A stretch of DNA of 64,000 nt. It comes from Streptomyces sp. NBC_00670. Its GTDB lineage: Bacteria > Actinomycetota > Actinomycetes > Streptomycetales > Streptomycetaceae. Below are positions 23,576-32,989 of this stretch, in pieces. The notes below the pieces were generated by a model that saw nothing but the letters and a program-made list of their open reading frames with translations, did not search any database and was not told the origin of the DNA. The stretch is taken from positions 2,247,501-2,311,500 of the forward strand of contig NZ_CP109017.1 in the NCBI RefSeq assembly GCF_036226765.1, in the 5' to 3' direction. Position numbers and translations under genes: made by a program. How positions within the stretch are numbered: the first letter of the stretch is position 1; each line of letters begins with the position of its first letter.

Positions 23576-24529
23576 GTGAGAGTGCTCGTACTCGTCGCTC
23601 CCGGCCAGGGCGCCCAGACGCCCGGCTTCCTGACCCCCTGGCTCGAACTCCCCGGTGCCGCCGACCGTGTTGCCGCGTGGTCGGACGCCATCGGGCTCGA
23701 CCTCGTCCGCTACGGCACCGAGGCCGACGCGGACGCGATCCGCGACACCGCGGTGGCGCAGCCGCTGCTGGTGGCCGCGGGCCTGCTGTCGGCGTCCGCG
23801 CTCGGCGACGTCACCGTCCTCGCGCCCGGCGCGGTGGCGGGCCACAGCGTCGGCGAGATCACGGCCGCCGTGCTCGCCGGCGTCCTCGACGAAACCGCCG
23901 CCCTCAAGCTCGTCCGCACCCGTGGCCTGGCCATGGCCGAGGCCGCGGCCGTCACCCCGACCGGGATGTCGGCGCTGCTCGGCGGCGAGCCGGAGACGAC
24001 CATCCCGCATCTGGAGAAGCTGGGGCTGACCCCGGCCAACGTCAACGGCGCGGGCCAGATCGTCGCCGCCGGCACGCTGGAGCAGTTGGAGGCGCTGGCC
24101 GGGGACAAGCCGGAGGGTGTGCGCCGGGTGGTCCCGCTGAAGGTCGCGGGCGCCTTCCACACGCACCACATGGCCCCCGCGGTCGAGGCGCTGGCGAAGG
24201 CCGCGGGCGAGCTGACCCCCGCGGACCCGGCCGTTCCGTACGTGTCCAACAAGGACGGCCGTACCGTCACGTCCGGCGCCGAGGTGCTTCAGCGGCTGGT
24301 CGGCCAGGTGGCCAACCCGGTGCGCTGGGACCTGTGCATGGAGACGTTCCAGGCGCTGGGCGCGACCGCGCTGCTCGAGGTGTGTCCCGGCGGCACCCTG
24401 ACCGGTCTGGCCAAGCGCGCGCTGCCCGGCGTCAAGACGCTGGCGCTGAAGACCCCCGACGACCTCGCCGCCGCCCGTGAGCTCGTCGCCGAGGCGGCGA
24501 CCCCTGCCGCCGACGCGGCGGGCGCCTGA
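23576..24529 (+). CDS. fabD: Malonyl-CoA:ACP transacylase
   Basis: A 317-residue cytosolic enzyme that transfers malonyl from CoA to ACP for type II fatty-acid synthesis. The oxyanion motif APGQGAQTPG is at residues 8-17, the nucleophile elbow is GHSVGEITAA with Ser91, and the catalytic His195 is in GAFHTHHM. The length is normal for actinobacterial FabD. GTG 23576 gives MRVLVLVAPG, with a purine-rich AGAGAGAG site directly before it; a GTG two codons later is possible. It is first gene of the fabD-fabH-acpP-fabF operon, eleven bases before fabH. Confidence 0.95.
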   Translation: MRVLVLVAPGQGAQTPGFLTPWLELPGAADRVAAWSDAIGLDLVRYGTEADADAIRDTAVAQPLLVAAGLLSASALGDVTVLAPGAVAGHSVGEITAAVLAGVLDETAALKLVRTRGLAMAEAAAVTPTGMSALLGGEPETTIPHLEKLGLTPANVNGAGQIVAAGTLEQLEALAGDKPEGVRRVVPLKVAGAFHTHHMAPAVEALAKAAGELTPADPAVPYVSNKDGRTVTSGAEVLQRLVGQVANPVRWDLCMETFQALGATALLEVCPGGTLTGLAKRALPGVKTLALKTPDDLAAARELVAEAATPAADAAGA

Positions 24530-24540
24530 CAAGGAGCCCC

Positions 24541-25572
24541 ATGTCGAAGATCAAGCCCGCCAAGGGCGCCCCGCACGCCCGCATTCTCGGCGTCGGCGGC
24601 TACCGCCCCGTACGCGTGGTGCCCAACGAGGTGATCCTGGAGAAGATCGACTCCTCCGACGAGTGGATCCGCTCCCGCTCCGGCATCGAGACCCGGCACT
24701 GGGCGAACGACGAGGAGACCGTCGCCGCCATGTCGATCGAGGCGGCCGGCAAGGCGATCGCGGACGCGGGGATCGCGGCGGAGCAGATCGGCGCCGTCGT
24801 CGTCTCCACCGTCTCGCACTTCAGCCAGACCCCGGCGATCGCCACCGAGATCGCGGACAAGCTGGGCACGAACAAGGCCGCCGCGTTCGACATCTCGGCG
24901 GGCTGCGCGGGCTTCGGCTACGGGCTCACCCTGGCCAAGGGCATGATCGTCGACGGTTCCGCGGAGTACGCGCTGGTCATCGGCGTGGAGCGGCTGAGCG
25001 ACCTGACCGACCTGGAGGACCGCTCGACGGCCTTCCTCTTCGGTGACGGCGCCGGCGCGGTCGTCGTCGGCCCCGCGCAGGAGCCGGGCATCGGCCCGAC
25101 CGTGTGGGGTTCGGAGGGCGACAAGGCCGAGACGATCAAGCAGACGGTGCCGTGGAACGAGTTCCACATCGGCGACGTCTCCCGGCTTCCGCTGGACAGC
25201 GCGGGGAACGTCAAGTTCCCGGCGATCACCCAGGAGGGCCAGGCGGTGTTCCGCTGGGCCGTGTTCGAGATGGCGAAGGTCGCTCAGCAGGCGCTGGACG
25301 CGGCCGGGATCAGCCCGGACGAACTGGACGTCTTCATCCCGCACCAGGCCAATGTGCGGATCATCGACTCGATGGTGAAGACCCTCAAACTGCCGGAGCA
25401 CGTCACGGTCGCCCGGGACATCCGCACCACCGGCAACACCTCGGCCGCCTCGATCCCGCTCGCGATGGAGCGGCTCCTGGCGACCGGCGAGGCGAAGAGC
25501 GGCGACACCGCGCTCGTCATCGGATTCGGGGCGGGTCTGGTCTACGCCGCCACGGTCGTTACCCTCCCCTAG
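24541..25572 (+). CDS. fabH: Beta-ketoacyl-ACP synthase III
   Basis: A 343-residue condensing enzyme that starts fatty-acid chains from acyl-CoA and malonyl-ACP. The Cys-His-Asn triad is Cys122 (DISAGCAGFGYG), His268 (IPHQANVRI) and Asn299 (RTTGNTSAAS). In Streptomyces it prefers branched starters such as isobutyryl- and isovaleryl-CoA. AAGGAG lies four bases before ATG 24541. It sits inside the fab operon, not in a polyketide cluster, which supports the primary-metabolism role. Confidence 0.95.
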   Translation: MSKIKPAKGAPHARILGVGGYRPVRVVPNEVILEKIDSSDEWIRSRSGIETRHWANDEETVAAMSIEAAGKAIADAGIAAEQIGAVVVSTVSHFSQTPAIATEIADKLGTNKAAAFDISAGCAGFGYGLTLAKGMIVDGSAEYALVIGVERLSDLTDLEDRSTAFLFGDGAGAVVVGPAQEPGIGPTVWGSEGDKAETIKQTVPWNEFHIGDVSRLPLDSAGNVKFPAITQEGQAVFRWAVFEMAKVAQQALDAAGISPDELDVFIPHQANVRIIDSMVKTLKLPEHVTVARDIRTTGNTSAASIPLAMERLLATGEAKSGDTALVIGFGAGLVYAATVVTLP

Positions 25573-25636
25573 TGCACCGGCCGGGATCTTCCGGCCCACG
25601 CCACACCCTCTGGATACACACCGAAGGAGCGCCAAC

Positions 25637-25882
25637 ATGGCCACGCAGGAAGAGATCGTCGCGGGTCTCGCGGAGATCGTGAACGAGATCGCCGGCATCC
25701 CGGTCGAGGACGTGAAGCTGGAGAAGTCCTTCACCGACGACCTGGACGTCGACTCGCTCTCCATGGTCGAGGTCGTCGTCGCCGCCGAGGAGCGCTTCGA
25801 CGTCAAGATCCCCGACGACGACGTCAAGAACCTCAAGACGGTCGGTGACGCCACCGAGTACATCCTCAAGCACCAGGCCTGA
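25637..25882 (+). CDS. acpP: Acyl carrier protein
   Basis: An 81-residue acidic four-helix carrier. Ser40 in DDLDVDSLSMVE receives the phosphopantetheine arm. AAGGAGC precedes ATG 25637. It carries growing chains between the enzymes encoded on either side. A 138-bp gap follows before fabF, with no obvious hairpin. Confidence 0.95.
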   Translation: MATQEEIVAGLAEIVNEIAGIPVEDVKLEKSFTDDLDVDSLSMVEVVVAAEERFDVKIPDDDVKNLKTVGDATEYILKHQA

Positions 25883-26020
25883 TCCGCCGATCACCTGGGC
25901 CGGGGCCGTCCGGCGGACCCCGCCGGCACCACCGGCGGCGACCGCCGCACACGGCCCCAAATGCCCCGCCACCCGGCGGTGGCGCCGCTTCATCCTCGTA
26001 ACGTTGGAGAAAGAATCCCC

Positions 26021-27292
26021 GTGAGCTCGACCAATCGCACTGTGGTCGTCACCGGTATCGGCGCAACCACACCGCTGGGTGGCGACGCGACTTCCACCTG
26101 GGAGGGCCTGGTCGCCGGACGCTCCGGCGTGGGTCCCCTGGAGCAGGACTGGGCCGCCGACCAGGCGGTCCGCATCGCCGCGCAGATCGCCGTGGAGCCC
26201 TCCGAGTCGATCCCGAGGCCGCAGGCCCGCCGGCTGGACCGCTCGGCGCAGTTCGCGCTGATCGCGGCCAAGGAGGCGTGGGCGGACGCCGGGTTCACCG
26301 GCAAGGCCGGCGAGGACCCCGCCGTCGACCCCGACCGTCTGGGCACGGTCATCGCCTCCGGCATCGGCGGCGTGACCACCCTGCTCGACCAGTACGACGT
26401 GCTGAAGGAGAAGGGCGTACGCCGGGTCTCCCCGCACACCGTGCCGATGCTGATGCCGAACGGTCCTTCGGCCAACGTGGGGCTCGCCGTGGGCGCCCGC
26501 GCGGGCGTGCACACCCCCGTCTCGGCCTGCGCCTCGGGCGCGGAGGCCATCGGCTACGGCATCGAGATGATCCGTACCGGGCGGGCCGACGTGGTCGTCG
26601 CCGGGGGTACGGAGGCGGCCGTCCACCCGCTGCCGATCGCCGCGTTCGGCAACATGATGGCGATGTCCAAGAACAACGACGACCCGCAGGGCGCCTCGCG
26701 TCCCTTCGACACCGGCCGGGACGGCTTCGTCCTCGGCGAGGGTGCGGGCGTGATCGTCCTGGAGTCCGCCGAGCACGCCGCCGCGCGCGGCGCCCGCGTC
26801 TACGCGGAGGCGGTCGGCCAGGGCATCTCCGCCGACAGCCACGACATCGTGCAGCCGGAGCCGGAGGGGCGGGGCATCTCGCACGCCCTGCAGAACCTGC
26901 TGGACCGCACGGACCTGGACCCGGCGGAGATCGTGCACGTCAACGCGCACGCGACGTCGACGCCGGCCGGTGACATCGCGGAGCTGAAGGCGCTGCGGAA
27001 GGTGTTCGGCGACGACGCCGACCACATCGCGGTCTCCGGTACGAAGTCGATGACCGGGCATCTGCTCGGCGGCGCGGGCGGCGTGGAGTCGGTCGCGACG
27101 GTGCTCGCCCTGTACCACCGGGTGGCGCCGCCGACGATCAACGTCGAGAACCTGGACCCCGAGGCGGAGGCCAACGCGGACGTGGTCCGCGGCGAGGCCC
27201 GCAAGCTCCCCGTCGAGGGCCGCATCGCCGCCCTCAACGACTCCTTCGGCTTCGGCGGCCACAACGTGGTACTGGCGTTCAGGTCGGTCTGA
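26021..27292 (+). CDS. fabF: Beta-ketoacyl-ACP synthase II
   Basis: A 423-residue elongating condensing enzyme. The nucleophile is Cys170 in TPVSACASGAEAIGYG; the two active-site histidines lie in VNAHATSTPAGD and TKSMTGHLLGGAGG, and the end has NDSFGFGGHN. GTG 26021 follows GGAGAAAG and gives VSSTNRTVVVTG, the usual start; the open frame upstream is intergenic. Last gene of the operon, followed by a probable terminator at 27315-27348. Confidence 0.95.
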   Translation: MSSTNRTVVVTGIGATTPLGGDATSTWEGLVAGRSGVGPLEQDWAADQAVRIAAQIAVEPSESIPRPQARRLDRSAQFALIAAKEAWADAGFTGKAGEDPAVDPDRLGTVIASGIGGVTTLLDQYDVLKEKGVRRVSPHTVPMLMPNGPSANVGLAVGARAGVHTPVSACASGAEAIGYGIEMIRTGRADVVVAGGTEAAVHPLPIAAFGNMMAMSKNNDDPQGASRPFDTGRDGFVLGEGAGVIVLESAEHAAARGARVYAEAVGQGISADSHDIVQPEPEGRGISHALQNLLDRTDLDPAEIVHVNAHATSTPAGDIAELKALRKVFGDDADHIAVSGTKSMTGHLLGGAGGVESVATVLALYHRVAPPTINVENLDPEAEANADVVRGEARKLPVEGRIAALNDSFGFGGHNVVLAFRSV

Positions 27293-27314
27293 CGGTCCGA
27301 CTGCCGCCGGTTCA

Positions 27315-27348
27315 GGGCTCTCACCCCCGAGGGGGGGTGGGGGCCTTT
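27315..27348 (+). terminator. Terminator of the fab operon
   Basis: A G/C-rich stem (GGGCTCTCACCCCC pairing with GGGGGTGGGGGCC, two G-T pairs) ends in CTTT, 23 bases after the fabF stop. Confidence 0.6.
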
Positions 27349-27410
27349 GCCGTGGGCGGGGGCGCGTGAGGATTCGGGGGTGCTTGTTGTCCGGCGACCG
27401 CGGGCGGTTC

Positions 27411-27452
27411 GTGGTTGCTCGCGCAGTTCCCCGCGCCCCTGAAAAGCCCGGG
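27411..27452. repeat. Dispersed intergenic repeat, copy 2 (half copy)
   Basis: Contains GCGCAGTTCCCCGCGCCCCT, the complementary strand of the core found at 21961, then GAAAAGCCCGGGCGC. It lies between the convergent fabF and DUF3145 genes. Confidence 0.7.
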
Positions 27453-27482
27453 CGCACCCTCGGTACGCAAACGGACCGCAGG

Positions 27483-27977
27483 TCAGACGACCTGGTGGAG
27501 CCACCGCACCGGCGCACCCTCGCCCGCGTAGCGGAACGGTTCCAGCTCGTCGTCCCACGGCTTGCCGAGAAGCTTCGCCAGCTCCCCCTCCAGCTCCGTC
27601 TCCCCCCGCTGCGCCCGCACCAACGCGGCCCGCAACCGGTCCTCCGGAATCAGGATGTCCCCGTGCATCCCGGTGACCGCATGGAAGATCCCGAGCTCCG
27701 GCGTACAGCTGTACCGCTCCCCCTCCGCGGCGGCACACGGCTCGGCCGTCACCTCGAACCGCAGCAACTGCCACCCCCGCAGCGCCGACGCGAGCTTGGA
27801 GGCGATCCCCGCCTCACCGCGCCAGGAGAACTCCGACCGCCACGTCCCCGGCGAGGCCGGCTGGCGGATCCAGTCCAGACTCACCCGGGTCCCGAGCACG
27901 CCGGCGATCGCCCACTCGACGTGCGGGCACAGTGCGCGGGGCGCGGAGTGCACGTACAGGACTCCACGTGTCGTCAC
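27483..27977 (-). CDS. DUF3145 family protein
   Basis: A 164-residue conserved actinobacterial protein: MTTRGVLYVHSAPRALCPHV at the start, GTRVSLDWIRQPASPGTWRS, and a C-terminal EPFRYAGEGAPVRWLHQVV. It is almost always found next to the fatty-acid synthase genes in Streptomyces, and its function is unknown. It is convergent with fabF and has its own promoter region shared with the divergent SGNH gene (275 bp). No signal peptide or membrane segment. Confidence 0.9.
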   Translation of the reverse strand: MTTRGVLYVHSAPRALCPHVEWAIAGVLGTRVSLDWIRQPASPGTWRSEFSWRGEAGIASKLASALRGWQLLRFEVTAEPCAAAEGERYSCTPELGIFHAVTGMHGDILIPEDRLRAALVRAQRGETELEGELAKLLGKPWDDELEPFRYAGEGAPVRWLHQVV

Positions 27978-28252
27978 CTGAACCTCCGGGCAGAGCGGCG
28001 CATTGTGTAACTTTACGAACGGCGGTGGCGGGGGCAGCCACGTGGCGAGGCTACCGTGCGACGGTGCCGGGAGTGTGACGTACCGTCGGTCCCAGTGCCC
28101 GTGAACCCCGAGGTTTCACCCATCGGGACGCGGCACTGACCGACCGTGCACGCCGACACGCCCGTCTTCTGCATACGAATCACCGGACGGTCACGTTCAC
28201 CACAGAGGGCACACATTCGCGATCAGTTTCCGATCAGGAGGGGAACCAGGGG

Positions 28253-29158
28253 ATGGGGAACCAGGCGCCGCGCGACCGAAGTCGCCGGATGCGGACCACG
28301 GCCGCGGTGGCCGCCGTGACCGCCGCCGTCGTCCTGGGCGCGGCCGGCTGCGACTCCGGCGGCGGCACCGCCCCGCACTCCGCCGCCACCACCCGTTCCG
28401 CCCCCGTCTGGGACACGAGCCCCGACTCGATCGCGGCCGTCGGCGACTCCATCACCCGCGGCTTCGACGCCTGCAACGTGCTCTCCGACTGCCCCACCGT
28501 CTCCTGGGCGACCGGCAGCGACGCCTCCGTCGACAGTCTCGCGGTACGGCTCCTGGGCAAGGCCGACGCCGCCGCGCACAGCTGGAACTACGCGGTGACC
28601 GGTGCCCGGATGGCCGACGTGCCCGCCCAGATGGCCAAGGCCGTACGCCGCAAGCCCGAGCTCGTCACGGTGATGGCCGGCGCCAACGACGCCTGCCGGG
28701 ACAGTACGAAGCGGATGACCCCGGTCGCCGACTTCCGCGCCGAGTTCAAGGACGCGCTCGCCACCCTGCGCACGAAGCTGCCGAAGAGTCAGGTGTACGT
28801 GGCGAGCGTGCCCAACCTCAAGCGGCTGTGGGCGCAGGGCCGCACCAGCGCGCTCGGCAAACAGATCTGGAAGCTGGGGATCTGCCCCTCCATGCTCGGC
28901 GACGCCGACGCGCTGGACGCGGCGGCGAAGACCCGCCGGAACACCGTGCAGAAGCGGGTGGAGGCGTACAACAAGGTGCTTCAGGAGGTGTGCGCCACGG
29001 ACACCCGCTGCCGGTTCGACGGCAACGCGGTGCACGACTACCGCTTCGGCCCCGCCCAGTTGAGCCACTGGGACTGGTTCCACCCCAGCCGTGACGGTCA
29101 GGCCCGACTCGCCCAGATCGCCTACCGCACCATCACCGCGAAGGACCCCGTGACCTAG
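28253..29158 (+). CDS. SGNH/GDSL hydrolase, probable lipoprotein
   Basis: A 301-residue exported esterase/lipase-like enzyme. A basic N-terminus and hydrophobic core (residues 13-29) end in LGAAGC, a lipobox with Cys at about 30. SGNH blocks are AVGDSITRGFD (block I Ser), NYAVTGARM (Gly), VMAGANDAC (Asn), and DWFHPSRDGQ (Asp and His). The natural substrate is unknown; related Streptomyces enzymes cleave acyl or acetyl esters. ATG 28253 follows a strong AGGAGGGG. The aldose epimerase gene begins nine bases after the stop, so they probably share a transcript. Confidence 0.85.
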   Translation: MGNQAPRDRSRRMRTTAAVAAVTAAVVLGAAGCDSGGGTAPHSAATTRSAPVWDTSPDSIAAVGDSITRGFDACNVLSDCPTVSWATGSDASVDSLAVRLLGKADAAAHSWNYAVTGARMADVPAQMAKAVRRKPELVTVMAGANDACRDSTKRMTPVADFRAEFKDALATLRTKLPKSQVYVASVPNLKRLWAQGRTSALGKQIWKLGICPSMLGDADALDAAAKTRRNTVQKRVEAYNKVLQEVCATDTRCRFDGNAVHDYRFGPAQLSHWDWFHPSRDGQARLAQIAYRTITAKDPVT

Positions 29159-29167
29159 CCTTTCCCC

Positions 29168-30151
29168 ATGAATCAACTTTTCGGCACGCTTCCGGACGGC
29201 ACCGAGGTGCACCGCTGCACACTCGAACGGGCCGGGGTACGGGTGCGGGTGCTGTCGTACGGCGGGATCGTGCAGTCCGTCGAGGTCCCGGACCGCGAGG
29301 GGCGCACCGCGGGCGTGGTGCTGGGCTTCGACTCCCTCGACGGTTACCTCGACTGCCCCGCGCCGTACTTCGGGGCCCTGGTCGGGCGGTACGCCAACCG
29401 GATCGGGGGCGCCCGCTTCACGCTCGACGGCCGGACGTACGTGCTCGCCGCCAACAACCCGCCCAACTCCCTGCACGGCGGCGAGCACGGCTTCGACAAG
29501 CGCGTGTGGGCCGTCGAGGAGATCGAACACGGCGTACGGCTGTCCCGCGTGTCGCCGGACGGCGAGGAGGGGTTCCCGGGGCGTCTGGAGGTGTCCGCGG
29601 CGTACACGCTGGACGCGGACGGGACGCTGCGGATCGCGTACGAGGCGGTGACGGACGCGGCGACCGTGGTGAACCTGACGAATCACAGTTACTGGAACCT
29701 GGCGGGTGCCGCGGCCGGTACGGGTGGCGCGGCGGGGCACGAACTGTCGCTCGCCGCGGGGCGGTACACGCCGGTGGACGCCGACCTCATTCCCACGGGG
29801 GAGGAGGCGGCGGTGGACGGGACGCGGTTCGACTTCCGGGCGGCGCGGAAGGTGGGGACCGGGTACGACCACAATCTCGTGCTCGACAAGGGCGTGACGG
29901 GGGTGGCGGAGCCGGTGGCCGAGCTGTACGACCCGTCCTCGGGGCGGGTGCTGACGGTGGCGACGACGGAGCCGGGGGTGCAGGTGTACACCGGCGACCA
30001 TCTGCCGGCGCCGTTCGTGGCCGGTGACGGGGTCGCGCTGGAGACCCAGCACTACCCCGACTCCCCGAACCGGCCGTCGTTCCCCAGCGTGCGGCTGGGC
30101 GCCGGGCAGACGTACCGGTCGGAGACGGCGTACGGGTTCGCTACGCGGTAG
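29168..30151 (+). CDS. galM: Aldose 1-epimerase, cytosolic
   Basis: A 327-residue GalM-family mutarotase without a signal peptide. Typical blocks are GALVGRYANRIGGARF, NNPPNSLHGGEHGFDKRVW (with the catalytic His), NLTNHSYWNLAG and GYDHNLVLDKG, and a late VALETQHYPDSPNRPSFPS supplying the Glu region. It interconverts alpha and beta anomers of aldohexoses. A second, Tat-exported relative is encoded at 45305; the two are clearly paralogous. A perfect 23-bp hairpin follows 32 bases after the stop. Confidence 0.9.
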   Translation: MNQLFGTLPDGTEVHRCTLERAGVRVRVLSYGGIVQSVEVPDREGRTAGVVLGFDSLDGYLDCPAPYFGALVGRYANRIGGARFTLDGRTYVLAANNPPNSLHGGEHGFDKRVWAVEEIEHGVRLSRVSPDGEEGFPGRLEVSAAYTLDADGTLRIAYEAVTDAATVVNLTNHSYWNLAGAAAGTGGAAGHELSLAAGRYTPVDADLIPTGEEAAVDGTRFDFRAARKVGTGYDHNLVLDKGVTGVAEPVAELYDPSSGRVLTVATTEPGVQVYTGDHLPAPFVAGDGVALETQHYPDSPNRPSFPSVRLGAGQTYRSETAYGFATR

Positions 30152-30183
30152 GGGACCGGTTTCCCTGACCGCCGGTGGGGCTT

Positions 30184-30231
30184 CTCGCGCAGTTCCCCGC
30201 GCCCCTTCAGGGGCGCGGGGAACTGCGCGAG
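30184..30231. repeat. Dispersed intergenic repeat, copy 3: perfect 23-bp hairpin
   Basis: Two perfect 23-base arms at 30184-30206 and 30209-30231 with only TC between them, the complete palindromic form of the repeat core. The typical tail (ACGATGCACCCGCACCCGCC) follows. It lies between convergent galM and the GH3 gene and would act as a bidirectional transcription stop, though no T-tract is present. Confidence 0.85.
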
Positions 30232-30365
30232 CAACCACGATGCACCCGCACCCGCCCACGAACCCCACCGCTCGAGCTCTCCGCGCACCCCGGAGGGGAA
30301 GGCTGAGCCCCGGTCCGGGTGTCAGGCGCCGGGCCGGGGCTGTTCGGGGAGGGGCGTGCCCTGCG

Positions 30366-32861
30366 TCAGACGGTAATCGCCGTCGTCACACGACGGTCCA
30401 CGATCGACCGCCCGGCGGCAATCTCGTACGAACCCTTCACACGCGCCCAGCCTCCAGACGTCTCGTCCCACACCTCGAACGCCCGCGCCGGCAGCGTCAC
30501 CGCCACCTCCACCGTCTCCCCCGGACCGGCCGAAACCCCCGCGAACCCGGCGAGCCAGCGTGCCGGTCGCTCGGGGCCGCCGGCGGCCTCCGGGCCGGCC
30601 GGGGCGAGGTAGACCTGGACGATCTCGTGGCCTGCCCGCTCCCCCGTGTTGCGCAGCCGCACCCGCACGGTCGCCCCCTCCACCGCCACGGACTCGTACG
30701 CCCAGTCCGTGTACCCGAGCCCGTGTCCGAACGCGTACACGGGCGTCCGGCCCGCCTTCTCCCAGGCGCGGTAGCCGATGAAGACGCCTTCGGAGTAGGC
30801 GAGTTGGCCGTTCTCCGGCACCACCTGCGTCACGGGTGCGTCGGCCAGCGAGCCCCACGTCGTGGGGAGCCGCCCGCCCGGCTCCTCCGCGCCGGTGAGC
30901 ACGTCGGCGAGGGCGGCGCCGCCCTCCTGGCCGGGGAACCAGCTCAGCAGCACCGCGGCGACCTCCTCGCGCCACGGCAGCTCCACCGGGGACCCGGAGT
31001 TGACGACGACCACGGTGTTCGGGTTGGCCGCGGCCACCGCGCGGACCAGGTCGTCCTGGCGGCCGGGCAGCCGCAGGTCGGTGCGGTCGAAGCCCTCGGA
31101 CTCGACGCGGTCGGTGGTGGCGACCACGACGACCGCCGTGTCGGCCCCGCGCGCCGCCTCCGCGGCCTCGGCGATGAGCTCGTCGGGGTCGCGCCGCGGC
31201 TCCTGGTGGGCGAGGGCGAACAGGATCGACGTGGCGGTCGTGTCCTCGGGGGTGACGACGACGTGCGTCAGGGAGACCTCGACGCTCTCGTCGGCCGTCA
31301 GCTCCACCTGGGCGTGCGGTTCGGGGGCGCCGAAGAACGCGGCGAAGGGGTCGTTCTTGGCGGCGCTCTGGACGCCGTCGAAGTACGTCGTGCCGGCGAC
31401 GGCGAGGGTGAACGCGCCCAGGCCCTTGATGCCGAACGTGTGCGTGCCGGACTCGCGCGGGGTGAAGGTGCCGGCCAGCTCGACGGAGTGCAGGTTGTCG
31501 TGGGTGACGCCCTCGGGCAGGTCGACGTCCGTCCACTTGATGTCGCCACCCGGCGCGGAACCGGTGCCGAGGACCGTGCCGGCGGCGTCGCGGCAGAGGG
31601 CGCGCAGGGTGAACCCGCGGTCGGCGAGGGACAGTTCCTCGTTGGGGTCGGCGCCGAGGGCGTACGTCAGGGCGCCCTCGGGCAGGGCGGCGGTGAGGCC
31701 GTCGAGCGGGGAGACGATCCGGTCGGGGAAGACGGTGGCGGAGCCGCCGCCGAGGACGCGGGCATCGCGGGCGGCGGCGCCGATGAGGGCGACGGTGGCG
31801 CCGGGGCGCAGCGGGAGCGCCGCGCCCTCGTTGCGCACCAGGACGAAGGAGCGGCGGGCGATCTCGTGGGCGAGCGCCCGGCCGTCGAGGTGCGCGGGCG
31901 GCTCCGCGACGACGGGCTCGGCGCCGTCGAGGATGCCGACGCGGGCGGCGAGGCGCAGCACGTTGCGCACGGCCGCGTCGAGCGTGGCCTCTTCGACCCG
32001 GCCGTCCCGTACGGCCCGGGCGAGGGCCTCGCCGTAGACGGTGTCGGGGCCGGGCATGGCGATGTCGAGGCCGCCCTCGAGGGCGGCGACGGTGTCGCGG
32101 GCGGCGCTCCAGTCGGAGACGTTGATGCCGTCGAAGCCCCACTCGCCGCGCAGGACGCCGTTCACGAGCGGCGCGTGCTCGGTCATCGTGGTGCCGTTGA
32201 CCGAGTTGTAGGCGGTCATGATCCCCCACGGGCGGGCGCCGGCGACGATCGCCTCGAAGGGGGCCAGGTACAGCTCGCGCAGGGCGCGTGCGTCCACCAG
32301 GTTGTCGACGGTGAAGCGGTCGGTCTCGGCGTCGTTGGCCACGAAGTGCTTGACGGTGGTGCCGATGCCGCCGGACTGCACCCCGGCGACGTACCCGGTG
32401 CCGATGCGGCCGGTGAGGTACGGGTCCTCGCTGTACGCCTCGAAGTGGCGGCCGCCGAGCGGGGAGCGGTGCAGATTGACGGTGGGCGCGAGCAGGACGT
32501 GGACGCCCTTGCGACGGGCCTCCTGGGCGAGCAGCACGCCCGCGCGGTGCGCGAGTTCGGGGTCCCAGGTGGCGGCGAGCGCGGTCGGGGAGGGCAGCGC
32601 GACGGAGGGGTCGTCGGCGGTCCAGCGGACCCCGCGGACGCCGATCGGGCCGTCGGACATCACGAGGGAGGCGAGGCCGATCTTTGGCAGCGCGGGGAGC
32701 GTCCAGCGGTCCTGGCCGGCGAGCAGCCGCGCCTTGTCGTCGAGTGTCAGGCGGGCGAGGGCGGCCTCTACGGCCTGTTCGCGGGCCTGGTCGCCCGTTT
32801 CGCCCGTCACCCTCTCCGTCGCCTTGCCCGCCCCGTCCGCCTTGTCCGTTGTACCGGCCAC
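30366..32861 (-). CDS. GH3 beta-glucosidase with PA14 insert
   Basis: An 831-residue cytosolic glycoside hydrolase. The (beta/alpha)8 domain includes SDGPIGVRG, the KHFVAND substrate loop (171-177) and nucleophile Asp250 in FDGINVSDW. The second domain carries SFVLVRNEGAALPL and the ALIGAAARDARVLGGGSATV segment. Residues ~400-540 form a PA14-type insert (LHSVELAGTFTPRESGTHTF), then a C-terminal fibronectin-like domain. This layout matches family 3 beta-glucosidases acting on short oligosaccharides. No signal peptide is seen, so the substrate must be imported. It is divergent from a TetR regulator with 128 bp between starts, a likely regulatory pair. Confidence 0.9.
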   Translation of the reverse strand: MAGTTDKADGAGKATERVTGETGDQAREQAVEAALARLTLDDKARLLAGQDRWTLPALPKIGLASLVMSDGPIGVRGVRWTADDPSVALPSPTALAATWDPELAHRAGVLLAQEARRKGVHVLLAPTVNLHRSPLGGRHFEAYSEDPYLTGRIGTGYVAGVQSGGIGTTVKHFVANDAETDRFTVDNLVDARALRELYLAPFEAIVAGARPWGIMTAYNSVNGTTMTEHAPLVNGVLRGEWGFDGINVSDWSAARDTVAALEGGLDIAMPGPDTVYGEALARAVRDGRVEEATLDAAVRNVLRLAARVGILDGAEPVVAEPPAHLDGRALAHEIARRSFVLVRNEGAALPLRPGATVALIGAAARDARVLGGGSATVFPDRIVSPLDGLTAALPEGALTYALGADPNEELSLADRGFTLRALCRDAAGTVLGTGSAPGGDIKWTDVDLPEGVTHDNLHSVELAGTFTPRESGTHTFGIKGLGAFTLAVAGTTYFDGVQSAAKNDPFAAFFGAPEPHAQVELTADESVEVSLTHVVVTPEDTTATSILFALAHQEPRRDPDELIAEAAEAARGADTAVVVVATTDRVESEGFDRTDLRLPGRQDDLVRAVAAANPNTVVVVNSGSPVELPWREEVAAVLLSWFPGQEGGAALADVLTGAEEPGGRLPTTWGSLADAPVTQVVPENGQLAYSEGVFIGYRAWEKAGRTPVYAFGHGLGYTDWAYESVAVEGATVRVRLRNTGERAGHEIVQVYLAPAGPEAAGGPERPARWLAGFAGVSAGPGETVEVAVTLPARAFEVWDETSGGWARVKGSYEIAAGRSIVDRRVTTAITV

Positions 32862-32989
32862 GGCCGCACCTCCTCGTACTCGTAGAAAGCCGCTTCGACG
32901 CTCCCATGCTGCACCCGGAACCTGTAATGCGGTAGCTTTCGTTATTTTCTCGTGATACGTGGGGCAGGGAGATCCCGTACGGTGGCGCC

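Noticed and set aside
23576..27292. fabD-fabH-acpP-fabF as part of a polyketide cluster
   Set aside because: The order with fasR and DUF3145 is the conserved primary fatty-acid locus, with no ketoreductase, cyclase or tailoring genes.
30024..32885. Over 900-codon plus-strand open frame opposite the GH3 gene
   Set aside because: Antisense shadow; the minus-strand GH3 reading has full catalytic motifs.
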